A stretch of DNA of 22,236 bases from CG1-02-35-72 sp045046885 (GTDB lineage: Bacteria; Bacteroidota; Bacteroidia; Flavobacteriales; Flavobacteriaceae): contig JASFYX010000057.1 in the NCBI GenBank assembly GCA_045046885.1, positions 1 to 22,236 of the forward strand, in the 5' to 3' direction. Both the position numbers and the translations under genes were made by a program. Shown in pieces: positions 15,685-22,236 of the stretch (within the stretch, counting starts at the first letter, position 1; every line of letters begins with the position of its first letter). The notes under the pieces were generated by a model. It was not told the origin of the DNA. It saw only the letters and a list, made by a program, of their open reading frames with translations, and did not search any database.

Positions 15685-16647
15685 ATGTTTAGAACGAGAC
15701 GCTTACGGAAGTCAGAAAGTATAAGACGCTTGGTACGTGAAACCAAATTGAGTATAGACGATTTTATTTACCCTTTATTTGTTGAAGAAGGTAAAAATAT
15801 CGCGACAGAAATAAAATCAATGCCCGGTATAAAACGCTATTCTTTAGATGAAATTGATGTTGAATTAGACGAAGTTGTAGCCTTAAATATTCCCGCTGTA
15901 ATCCTCTTTGGTATTCCTGCAGAAAAAGACGACAGTGGTACAGAAACGTGGAATGACGAAGGGATTATTCAAAAAGCCATCAGACATATCAAACAGAAAT
16001 ACCCTGATTTATATGTTATTACTGATGTGTGTTTTTGCGAATATACAAGTCACGGTCATTGCGGTATAATTCACGATAATGATGTAGATAATGACGCTAC
16101 GTTGCCAAATATAGCCAAACAAGTTCTTTCTCACGTTAAGGCTGGCGCCGATATGGTTGCGCCATCTGGAATGATAGATGGTACAATAGAAACAGTTCGT
16201 GAGGCGCTAGATGCTGCGGGTTATTACAATACGCCCATTATGGCTTATTCTGTAAAATACAGTTCCGCTTTTTTCGGTCCTTTTAGAGATGCAGCCGATT
16301 CTGCCCCAGCTTTTGGCGACAGACGTACCTACCAAATGGATCCTGCAAACCGTCGTGAAGCGATGATTGAAGCCAATTATGACGATTTAGAAGGTGCTGA
16401 TATTTTAATGGTAAAACCCGCTTTATCTTATTTAGATATTATTCGCGATACCAAAGAAAATACCGAAAAACCAGTAGCCTGTTACAATGTTTCAGGTGAA
16501 TATGCTATGATAAAAGCCGCTGCTCAAAACGGTTGGATTGACGGAGAACGTGTTATGATGGAAAGCCTTTTATCTATGAAACGTGCTGGCGCCGATATCA
16601 TCATCTCGTATTTTGCCAAAGAGGTTGCTAAAGTATTGAATAAATAA
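15685..16647 (+). CDS. hemB: Delta-aminolevulinic acid dehydratase (porphobilinogen synthase)
   Basis: 320 residues, full length. Condenses two 5-aminolevulinate to porphobilinogen in the cytoplasm as an octamer. Seen: FRTRRLRKSESIRRLVRET at the N-terminus, FIYPLFVEEG, DVCFCEYTSHGHCGI with zinc-site cysteines C116, C118 and C126, and the Schiff-base lysines K191 (MAYSVKYSS) and K244 (LMVKPALSYLD). The cysteine set indicates the zinc-dependent class. It begins seven bases after the hemC-hemD stop and is the last gene before a repeat-filled gap, so hemA-hemCD-hemB form one tight operon; read-through into hemL is possible. Confidence 0.97.
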   Translation: MFRTRRLRKSESIRRLVRETKLSIDDFIYPLFVEEGKNIATEIKSMPGIKRYSLDEIDVELDEVVALNIPAVILFGIPAEKDDSGTETWNDEGIIQKAIRHIKQKYPDLYVITDVCFCEYTSHGHCGIIHDNDVDNDATLPNIAKQVLSHVKAGADMVAPSGMIDGTIETVREALDAAGYYNTPIMAYSVKYSSAFFGPFRDAADSAPAFGDRRTYQMDPANRREAMIEANYDDLEGADILMVKPALSYLDIIRDTKENTEKPVACYNVSGEYAMIKAAAQNGWIDGERVMMESLLSMKRAGADIIISYFAKEVAKVLNK

Positions 16648-16656
16648 AGTAGAATA

Positions 16657-16730
16657 TGTCACATTGAGCGCAGTCGAAATGTTTCAATAATAAAACACAA
16701 ATGTCACCCTGAGCGCGGTCGAAGGGTCTC
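16657..16730. repeat. Two 29-bp REP-like palindromic repeats
   Basis: Copy 1 (16657-16685, TGTCACATTGAGCGCAGTCG...) and copy 2 (16702-16730, TGTCACCCTGAGCGCGGTCG...) lie in the same direction 45 bases apart. Each can fold with a five-pair stem, ACATT/AATGT in copy 1 and ACCCT/AGGGT in copy 2. Two of the six differences are in stem positions 7 and 8 and both are matched by changes on the other arm, so the stem is kept. I recall this family as widespread in intergenic DNA of Bacteroidota. Confidence 0.75.
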
Positions 16731-16755
16731 TAATAAACTAAATATTACCCTGTTT

Positions 16756-16774
16756 CCTTTCCCTTTGGGAAGGG
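16756..16774. repeat. Short GC-rich palindrome just before hemL
   Basis: CCTTTCCC (16756-16763) and GGGAAGGG (16767-16774) pair with one G-T wobble around a TTT loop, followed by TTAGGGATGGG. It looks like a second REP-like family. Its right end includes the ATG at 16781, which makes that codon a doubtful start for hemL. Confidence 0.5.
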
Positions 16775-16798
16775 TTAGGGATGGGAAAATCAAAAAAC

Positions 16799-18088
16799 AT
16801 GAACTTTAAAAACTCACAAAAGCTGTATAAAAAAGGTCTTACCCATTTGGTAGGCGCCGTCAATTCACCCGTTCGCGCTTTTGCTTCGGTAGGTGGAAAT
16901 CCTTTGTTTATCAAAAAAGCCAAAGGCAGTCAGATTATTGATGTCGATAATAATAAGTATGTCGATTTTGTTTTGTCATACGGTCCTATGATTTTAGGAC
17001 ACCGTCATAATAAAGTACAGAAGGCCATCAAAAAAGCTATTAAAAATGGCTACACTTTTGGGGCGAGTACCGAAAATGAAATCAAACTAGCCAAAATAGT
17101 CTGCGATGCTTTTCCAGAAATGGATAAAGTCCGATTTGTAAGTTCTGGTACAGAAGCTGTTTTAAGTGCTATTCGTTTGGCACGTGCTTTTACAGGACAC
17201 GATAAAATCTTAAAATTTGCAGGGTGTTATCACGGTCATTCCGATGCTTTATTGGTAGCTGCTGGTTCAGGATTGGCTACTTTGAGCATTCCTGGAAGTA
17301 AAGGCGTTCCAAATGACGCAGTTAAAAACACATTGATAGGCGAATACAACAATCTTGAAAGTGTAAAAGAACAAATTAAAAAACATAAAGACATTGCTGC
17401 CATTATTATTGAACCTATTGGAGGTAATATGGGCGTGGTTTTACCTCAAAATAATTTCCTTAAAGATTTACAAAACCTAGCCAAAGAAAACGGTATTCTG
17501 TTGATTTGTGATGAGGTTATGACAGGCTTTCGTTCTAAATTTGGTGGCGCACAAGAATTGCTAGATGTTACTGCAGATATTACTTGTTTGGGTAAAGTTG
17601 TAGGTGGCGGTTTTCCTGTTGGCGCGTATGGGGCACGGAATGAAATTATGGAAATGGTGTCACCTTTAGGGCCTATGTATCAAGCAGGAACTTTATCGGG
17701 GAATCCTATTGCTATGGCTTCGGGCATTGCTACTTTACGTGAATTAAAACGTCAGAATCCGTATGATATTTTCGAAAAAGTAGGCGAACGCCTAAAAGCG
17801 ACTATGTTAAAAGCCGCCAAAGAAAACAATATCGATTTGGTTGTTAACCGATACGGTTCAATGATAAATCCATTTTTCACCAAAGAAGTAGTAACCGATT
17901 TTAAATCGGCTCAAACTAGCGACACTAAGAAATTTGGCATTTTCTTTTGGGAAATGATTAAAAACGGTGTGTTTTTACCACCTTCACAATTCGAGTCATG
18001 GTTTTTGTCATCCGCTTTAAGCGAAGAAGATATTGTTAAAACAGAGAAAGCGATTTATGCAAGTATGAAAATGGTAGCAGGTAGCTAG
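16799..18088 (+). CDS. hemL: Glutamate-1-semialdehyde 2,1-aminomutase
   Basis: 429 residues from ATG 16799; an upstream in-frame ATG at 16781 would add MGKSKN, but those codons lie in or next to a repeat. PLP enzyme that turns glutamate-1-semialdehyde, the HemA product, into 5-aminolevulinate. Seen: GAVNSPVRAFASVGGNPLF, SYGPMILGHRH, FVSSGTEAVLSAIRLARAF, CYHGHSDALLVAAGSG, LICDEVMTGFR and the PLP-lysine motif CLGKVVGGGFPVGAYG (K266 from this start), AGTLSGNP. The last residues (VAGS and the stop codon) coincide with heptad-like repeats that continue downstream (18074-18108), so the C-terminus may have been reshaped by insertion of the neighbouring four-helix-bundle element. It is 151 bases after hemB, separated by repeats, and may have its own promoter, although none is clear. 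Confidence 0.95.
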   Translation: MNFKNSQKLYKKGLTHLVGAVNSPVRAFASVGGNPLFIKKAKGSQIIDVDNNKYVDFVLSYGPMILGHRHNKVQKAIKKAIKNGYTFGASTENEIKLAKIVCDAFPEMDKVRFVSSGTEAVLSAIRLARAFTGHDKILKFAGCYHGHSDALLVAAGSGLATLSIPGSKGVPNDAVKNTLIGEYNNLESVKEQIKKHKDIAAIIIEPIGGNMGVVLPQNNFLKDLQNLAKENGILLICDEVMTGFRSKFGGAQELLDVTADITCLGKVVGGGFPVGAYGARNEIMEMVSPLGPMYQAGTLSGNPIAMASGIATLRELKRQNPYDIFEKVGERLKATMLKAAKENNIDLVVNRYGSMINPFFTKEVVTDFKSAQTSDTKKFGIFFWEMIKNGVFLPPSQFESWFLSSALSEEDIVKTEKAIYASMKMVAGS

Positions 18089-18108
18089 TATCTTGGAATT
18101 TGTAACTT
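18074..18108 (+). repeat. Five degenerate GTATCTN-like heptads at the hemL 3' end
   Basis: The phase reads GTAGCAG, GTAGCTA, GTATCTT, GGAATTT, GTAACTT. These are reverse-complement relatives of the CAGATAC heptads at 18480-18528. Bases 18086-18102 pair with 18514-18530 at 14 of 17 positions. The hemL stop TAG (18086-18088) lies inside. Confidence 0.55.
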
Positions 18109-18122
18109 CAAAATAATTTATT

Positions 18123-18479
18123 ATGCATAATTTTAAAGAATTAGATATTTGGAAAGAGTCGAAAGATTTTAGTGTTGCGGTATATAAACTGACAATGAGT
18201 TTTCCTAAATCTGAAACTTATGGGATTATCTCTCAAATTAATCGTGCTGTAGTATCAATTCCTTCTAATATTGCTGAAGGTGCTGGAAGAGGGACAAATA
18301 AAGATTTTTCAAGATTCATTAGTATTGCCTTAGACTCTTCTTTTGAGTTAGAAACACAACTAATAATAGCCTTAGAAATTAACTATATAGACAAAATTTC
18401 TTTTGATAATTTGATTGAAAAATTAAATATTATTCAGAGGAAACTTGTCAATTTTAATAAATATTTAAAAAATAAGTAA
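18123..18479 (+). CDS. Four-helix-bundle protein (23S rRNA intervening-sequence protein family)
   Basis: 118 residues, typical for the S23/IVP family (TIGR02436 type). Seen: FKELDIWKESKDFSVAVYKL opening, PKSETYGIISQINRAVVSIPSNIAEGAGR (conserved SIPSNIAEG at 45-53), and helices FSRFISIALDSSFELETQLIIA and LIEKLNIIQRKLVNFNKYL. Family knowledge: these genes were first seen in intervening sequences of 23S rRNA genes of Leptospira and Coxiella, between inverted repeats, and also occur alone in many Bacteroidota; members fold as a four-helix bundle and the molecular function is not settled. Here it interrupts the heme gene order between hemL and hemE and is bracketed by oppositely oriented heptanucleotide repeats, which suggests it arrived as a unit. 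It is in the direction of the hem genes and is probably read with them. No part in heme synthesis is suggested by its sequence. Confidence 0.88.
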   Translation: MHNFKELDIWKESKDFSVAVYKLTMSFPKSETYGIISQINRAVVSIPSNIAEGAGRGTNKDFSRFISIALDSSFELETQLIIALEINYIDKISFDNLIEKLNIIQRKLVNFNKYLKNK

Positions 18480-18528
18480 CCTGTACCAGATACCAGATAC
18501 CAAATACCAGATACAAAATACTAGATAC
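18480..18528 (+). repeat. Seven tandem CAGATAC-type heptanucleotides before hemE
   Basis: Units are CCTGTAC, CAGATAC, CAGATAC, CAAATAC, CAGATAC, AAAATAC and TAGATAC, with perfect seven-base phase. They begin with the base after the four-helix-bundle stop and end four bases before the hemE ATG (18533). Slippage could alter the distance to hemE; the sequence can also pair with the reverse-type heptads at 18074-18108. Confidence 0.85.
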
Positions 18529-18532
18529 TAAT

Positions 18533-19555
18533 ATGATCAAAAACAATTTATATTTAAGAGCCTTAAAGGGCGAAATGGTAGAGCGCCCACCAGTGTGGAT
18601 GATGCGTCAGGCAGGTAGATTTTTACCGGATTTTCGCGCTTTACGCGAAAAATACGACTTCTTTACACGCTGTCAAACGCCTGAATTGGCTACAGAAATT
18701 ACCATTATGCCTGTTAAACAAGTGGGTGTTGACGCGGCTATTTTGTTTTCGGATATTTTGGTCATTCCACAAGCTATGGGCATCGAAGTACAGATGAAAC
18801 CCAATTTTGGCCCTTATATTCCCAATCCCATTCGCACACAAAAAGATGTTGACGCAATAGTTTTACCTGATGTAAATCACGAATTAAAATACGTGATGGA
18901 TGCCATTAAAATGACCAAACAAGAGCTCAATAACGAAGTGCCATTGATTGGTTTTGCAGGATCACCTTGGACAATCTTATGCTATATTGTACAAGGTCAA
19001 GGCTCAAAAACCTATGATAAAACAAAGGAATTCTGTTTTACAAATCCGGTAGCAGCCCATCAAATGTTGCAAAAAGTAACCGATACCACTATTGCCTATT
19101 TAAAAGCTAAAGTAAAAGCGGGTGTAGATGCCGTTCAGATATTCGATTCTTGGGGTGGTATGTTGTCGCCAGTAGATTATCAGGCGTTTTCTTGGCAGTA
19201 TATCAATCAGATTATTGAAGCTTTAAAAGATGAAGCACCTGTTATCGCTTTTGCAAAAGGCTGTTGGTATGCATTAGAAGAAATGGGGCAGTCTAATGCC
19301 GCTGCTTTAGGTGTTGATTGGACAGTTAACCCAAAATTGGCACGGCAATTGACAAACGGAAAAACATTGCAAGGCAATTTAGATCCAGCCAGATTGTTAT
19401 CGCCAATTCCAGAAATTAAAAAAATGACCAAAGCAATGATTGACGCTTTTGGAAAAGATAAATATATTGTCAATTTGGGTCACGGTATTTTACCCAATAC
19501 GCCAGTTGACCATGCCAAAGCGTTTATTGATACAGTAAAAGAGTATGGAAGCTAG
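18533..19555 (+). CDS. hemE: Uroporphyrinogen III decarboxylase
   Basis: 340 residues, full length. Removes the four acetate carboxyls of uroporphyrinogen III to give coproporphyrinogen III, with no cofactor. Seen: RPPVWMMRQAGRFLPDFR with R25 and R29, which bind the substrate carboxylates; DAAILFSDILVIPQAMG with the key D74; GFAGSPWTILCYIVQG; QIFDSWGGMLSP; and NLGHGILPNTP near the end with the conserved His. It starts directly after the heptanucleotide repeats, so its untranslated leader or the coupling region is made of repeat DNA; TAATATG contains the start codon. hemN follows 86 bases downstream. Normal length and all motifs, so no sign of damage by the nearby element. Confidence 0.96.
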   Translation: MIKNNLYLRALKGEMVERPPVWMMRQAGRFLPDFRALREKYDFFTRCQTPELATEITIMPVKQVGVDAAILFSDILVIPQAMGIEVQMKPNFGPYIPNPIRTQKDVDAIVLPDVNHELKYVMDAIKMTKQELNNEVPLIGFAGSPWTILCYIVQGQGSKTYDKTKEFCFTNPVAAHQMLQKVTDTTIAYLKAKVKAGVDAVQIFDSWGGMLSPVDYQAFSWQYINQIIEALKDEAPVIAFAKGCWYALEEMGQSNAAALGVDWTVNPKLARQLTNGKTLQGNLDPARLLSPIPEIKKMTKAMIDAFGKDKYIVNLGHGILPNTPVDHAKAFIDTVKEYGS

Positions 19556-19561
19556 TTTATG

Positions 19562-19607
19562 GTTATAAGTTAATAGTTATTAGAAAAGAATTAGACTAAC
19601 TTATAAC
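19562..19607. repeat. 11-bp perfect inverted repeat between hemE and hemN
   Basis: GTTATAAGTTA (19562-19572) and TAACTTATAAC (19597-19607) are separated by 24 bases. It is followed by AT-rich direct repeats of the ATAACAAATAAC kind up to the hemN start. There is no T run, so termination is unlikely; an RNA hairpin that tunes hemN expression, or a decayed repeat element, is possible. Confidence 0.55.
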
Positions 19608-19641
19608 ATTTAACAAAAAACATATAACAAATAACTAAAAA

Positions 19642-21003
19642 ATGAACACGACTTTAATTCAAAAATACAATATCCCAGGACCAAGATATACCAGTTACCC
19701 TACTGTTCCTTTTTGGGATGCAGAAGGCATTGCTTTAAGCGATTGGCGCAAAACCGCCAAACGTGCTTTTGATGAAAGTAATGACAAAGAGGGTATTAGC
19801 ATTTATATTCACCTACCTTTTTGCGAAAGCCTGTGTACTTTTTGCGCTTGTCATAAACGTATTACCAAACAACACAATGTAGAAACACCCTATATTGAAA
19901 CTGTTTTAAAAGAATGGCAATTGTATTGCGATTTATTTGATGCAAAACCAAGGATTAAAGAAATCCATTTAGGCGGGGGGACACCTACATTTTTTGCGCC
20001 TAAAAATTTAGAACAGCTCATCAATGGTATTTTAAAAACAGCCGAAAAAGCAGAGGGTTTCAGTTTTAGCTTTGAAGGACATCCCAACAATTCATCAAAA
20101 GAACATTTACAAGCCCTTTACGATTTGGGTTTTAAACGCAGTAGCTTTGGTGTTCAAGATTACGATCCGATAGTTCAAAAAGCCATTCATCGTATTCAGC
20201 CTTTTGAAAAAGTAAAAGAAGTGACAGAAAATTGTCGCGATATAGGCTACGAATCTGTTAGTCACGATTTGGTTTTTGGATTGCCTTTTCAAACTGAAAA
20301 CAGTATCCGCAATACTATAAAACACACCATTGAATTAAAACCAGACCGCTTAGCTTATTACAGTTATGCACACGTGCCTTGGATAAAAGGCGTAGGGCAA
20401 CGCGGTTTTGAAGATAAAGATTTACCTAAAGATGACGAAAAACGTCATTTGTATGAACTCGGCAAACAACTCTTTTTTGACGCAGGTTATGTTGAGGTCG
20501 GTATGGACCATTTTGCCTTGCCAAGTGATACTTTATTTGAAGCGATGAAAAATAAAACTTTGCATCGTAATTTTATGGGTTACAGTGCTGGAAAAACAAA
20601 ATTAATGGTCGGTTTAGGAATGTCATCTATTAGTGATTCTTGGTATGCTTTTGCACAAAATGAAAAAACAATTGAAGATTATACTGCCAGAGTCAACGAA
20701 AATAAATTACCTGTTTTTAGAGGTCATTTACTCACAAAAACCGATTTAATTATCCGCAGACATATTTTAAATTTGATGTGTAATCTAGAAACAGAATGGA
20801 ACTTAGGATTACCTTTAAATGTAAGAGAAGAAATAATTGAGAGACTTCAAGAAATAGTTACAGATGATTTAATTGAAATAACTGATGATAAAATAATTGT
20901 CAAAGAAGCTGGACGTATGTTTATCAGAAATATAGCTATGGCTTTTGATTTACGTCTGATTGAAAATAAACCAGATACTAGAATTTTTTCAATGACAATC
21001 TGA
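19642..21003 (+). CDS. hemN: Oxygen-independent coproporphyrinogen III dehydrogenase (radical SAM)
   Basis: 453 residues. Radical-SAM decarboxylation of two propionates of coproporphyrinogen III to protoporphyrinogen IX, not needing O2. Seen: the HemN-specific N-terminus KYNIPGPRYTSYPTVPFW; IYIHLPFCESLCTFCAC with the [4Fe-4S] cysteines C61, C65 and C68 plus C70; IHLGGGTPTFF (SAM site, 111-116); SFGVQDYDP; and the C-terminal HemN domain ending RNIAMAFDLRLI. The length, the N-terminus and the fourth cysteine separate it from the heme chaperone HemW. No aerobic hemF is in the cluster; one may exist elsewhere. The product is the substrate of HemJ, encoded on the opposite strand in the same region. 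It lies 86 bases after hemE. Confidence 0.95.
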   Translation: MNTTLIQKYNIPGPRYTSYPTVPFWDAEGIALSDWRKTAKRAFDESNDKEGISIYIHLPFCESLCTFCACHKRITKQHNVETPYIETVLKEWQLYCDLFDAKPRIKEIHLGGGTPTFFAPKNLEQLINGILKTAEKAEGFSFSFEGHPNNSSKEHLQALYDLGFKRSSFGVQDYDPIVQKAIHRIQPFEKVKEVTENCRDIGYESVSHDLVFGLPFQTENSIRNTIKHTIELKPDRLAYYSYAHVPWIKGVGQRGFEDKDLPKDDEKRHLYELGKQLFFDAGYVEVGMDHFALPSDTLFEAMKNKTLHRNFMGYSAGKTKLMVGLGMSSISDSWYAFAQNEKTIEDYTARVNENKLPVFRGHLLTKTDLIIRRHILNLMCNLETEWNLGLPLNVREEIIERLQEIVTDDLIEITDDKIIVKEAGRMFIRNIAMAFDLRLIENKPDTRIFSMTI

Positions 21004-21132
21004 TATTAAAACAAACTTTAATTCCATAAAATATTTAATATCTACAGAGCTAACTCTATTTGTTTGCGAATCTGCTAGTTTCAGTCCGATTATAAATAAA
21101 AGTTAAATTTATTTATAAATTACATTTTTTTG

Positions 21133-21140
21133 TAACTTCG
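21133..21140 (+). promoter_or_regulatory. Weak -7 box candidate for the E2 gene
   Basis: TAACTTCG differs from TAnnTTTG by one base and lies 23 bases before the ATG at 21164. No -33 TTTG is visible at the right distance. The 160-base gap after hemN otherwise shows nothing recognisable. Confidence 0.3.
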
Positions 21141-21163
21141 CATCCTATTATTTAAATGACGAT

Positions 21164-22236
21164 ATGGCCAAATTTGAATTGAAATTGCCAAAAATGGGTG
21201 AAAGTGTTGCAGAAGCAACGCTGACTTCTTGGTTAAAAGAAGTAGGAGATAGGGTTGAATTGGACGAACCTGTGGTTGAAATAGCTACAGATAAGGTTGA
21301 TAGTGAGATCCCTAGTGAAGTTGAAGGTACTTTAATTGAAAAACTGTATGATGTAGATGACATTATTAAAGTGGGTCAAGTTATTGCCATTATAGAAATA
21401 GATAGTATCGAAGAAACAGAAGAAATCATTGAAGAAGATGATTTTATTCGTGCTTCTGATATAGCAAGAGAAGAAAGTAGTAATGAGCCAGATGAAATAA
21501 CAATCATAGAAAAATCGACTCAGATTATCGAAGAAATGGTGGTTGAAATGGTTGATGATGTTCAAGAAATCAGCAATACTTCAGACAAATTTTATTCTCC
21601 TTTAGTTAAAAATATTGCCAAACAAGAAAATGTTTCTTTATCGGAACTCGATAAAATTACAGGCACAGGAAAAGAAGGACGTGTTACTAAAAATGATATT
21701 TTAGCTTATATAGAAAACCGTCCTAAAAATGGGGTTTCCCAAAAAATTGAAGTAGCACCAAAAACTATTGTTCAAGAGCCTACAGTTCAAACTGTAACAC
21801 CCACACCTACAAGAGCCGAAGATGAAGTTATAGAAATGACCCGTATGGGTAAACTTATTGCCAATCATATGGTTAAGTCATTTCAAACGGCAGCGCATGT
21901 GCAATCGTTTATTGAAGTTGATGTGACTAAAATTGTCAATTGGCGCAATAAAGTAAAAGACGCTTTCTTAAAACGCGAAGGCGAAAAAATTACTTTCACA
22001 CCCATCTTTATGCAAGCCGTGGCGACAGCTTTAAAAGAATTTCCGATGATTAATATCTCTGTTGAAGACGATAAAATCATCAAACACAAAAATATCAATT
22101 TAGGTATGGCTGCAGCATTAGCCGATGGCAATCTTATTGTGCCTGTTATTAAAAATGCCGACCAACTCAATTTGGTAGGTATGACCAAAGCGGTAAATAG
22201 TCTGGCGCAAAAAGCCCGTACCAATAAATTGAGCCC
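21164..22236 (+). CDS. 2-oxo acid dehydrogenase E2 (dihydrolipoyl acyltransferase), 3' end outside window
   Basis: The first 357 residues are visible; the frame runs off the window. Domains: one lipoyl domain (1-80) with the lipoylated lysine K44 in EIATDKVDSE; an acidic linker (81-140) rich in Glu/Ile; a peripheral-subunit-binding domain (about 144-186, YSPLVKNIAKQENVSLSEL ... GRVTKNDILAYI); a Pro/Thr linker; and the start of the catalytic acyltransferase domain from about 222 (MTRMGKLIANHMVKSF, FTPIFMQAVATAL, NLGMAAALADGNLIVPVIK). The HxxxDG catalytic motif would lie past the window edge. A single lipoyl domain and the IDxxE-like linker fit the branched-chain or generic E2 class better than succinyltransferase, but pyruvate or branched-chain use cannot be decided. 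It transfers acyl groups from E1 to CoA. Not clearly part of the heme operon. Confidence 0.9.
   Translation, partial: MAKFELKLPKMGESVAEATLTSWLKEVGDRVELDEPVVEIATDKVDSEIPSEVEGTLIEKLYDVDDIIKVGQVIAIIEIDSIEETEEIIEEDDFIRASDIAREESSNEPDEITIIEKSTQIIEEMVVEMVDDVQEISNTSDKFYSPLVKNIAKQENVSLSELDKITGTGKEGRVTKNDILAYIENRPKNGVSQKIEVAPKTIVQEPTVQTVTPTPTRAEDEVIEMTRMGKLIANHMVKSFQTAAHVQSFIEVDVTKIVNWRNKVKDAFLKREGEKITFTPIFMQAVATALKEFPMINISVEDDKIIKHKNINLGMAAALADGNLIVPVIKNADQLNLVGMTKAVNSLAQKARTNKLS

Noticed and set aside
18480..18528. CAGATAC heptads considered as CRISPR or as iteron origin
   Set aside because: The unit is only seven bases with no spacers, there is no replication initiator gene, and it is a chromosomal heme operon.
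19642..21003. HemW (heme chaperone) instead of HemN
   Set aside because: The length of 453 residues, the YNIPGPRYTSYPTVPFW start and the extra cysteine in CESLCTFCAC are HemN features.

Overview
The window looks like chromosome from a member of the Bacteroidota, most likely a marine-type Flavobacteriaceae. The DNA is AT-rich, two genes end in Por-type (type IX secretion, T9SS) sorting domains, several start regions carry TAnnTTTG -7 boxes, and the heme genes resemble flavobacterial ones. No rRNA, tRNA, CRISPR array, transposase or phage gene was recognised.

Left part (1-5663, mostly + strand) is accessory in character. It holds the 3' end of a family 2 glycosyltransferase, then a secreted 25-residue-repeat (BspA/DUF285-like) surface protein. 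After it come a small membrane-anchored protein and a large secreted multidomain PGRP-type amidase. Both T9SS genes are followed by copies of the same 77-bp terminator-bearing repeat (about 92% identical), bracketing a 3.25-kb segment. The amidase gene contains a run of nine G that could switch the protein on slippage.

Middle part (5664-10015, - strand) is a three-gene unit, iorA-iorB-acd: indolepyruvate/arylpyruvate oxidoreductase subunits plus a fused ADP-forming acyl-CoA synthetase. Together they could turn aromatic 2-oxo acids into aryl-acetyl-CoA and then into the acid with gain of ATP. This IorA ends before the usual C-terminal ferredoxin domain.

Right part (10201-21003) is a complete C5 heme pathway. 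On the - strand a PchR/AraC-type regulator overlaps hemH, which is followed by hemJ. Divergently on the + strand lie hemA, a hemC-hemD fusion, hemB, hemL, an S23/four-helix-bundle gene, hemE and hemN. Only gltX is missing for glutamate to protoheme. The hemB-hemL gap is full of short palindromic repeats. The four-helix-bundle gene sits between hemL and hemE, bracketed by oppositely oriented heptanucleotide repeats, an arrangement like the intervening sequences of 23S rRNA genes. I consider this the most interesting structure here. The window closes inside a lipoyl-bearing 2-oxo acid dehydrogenase E2 gene.
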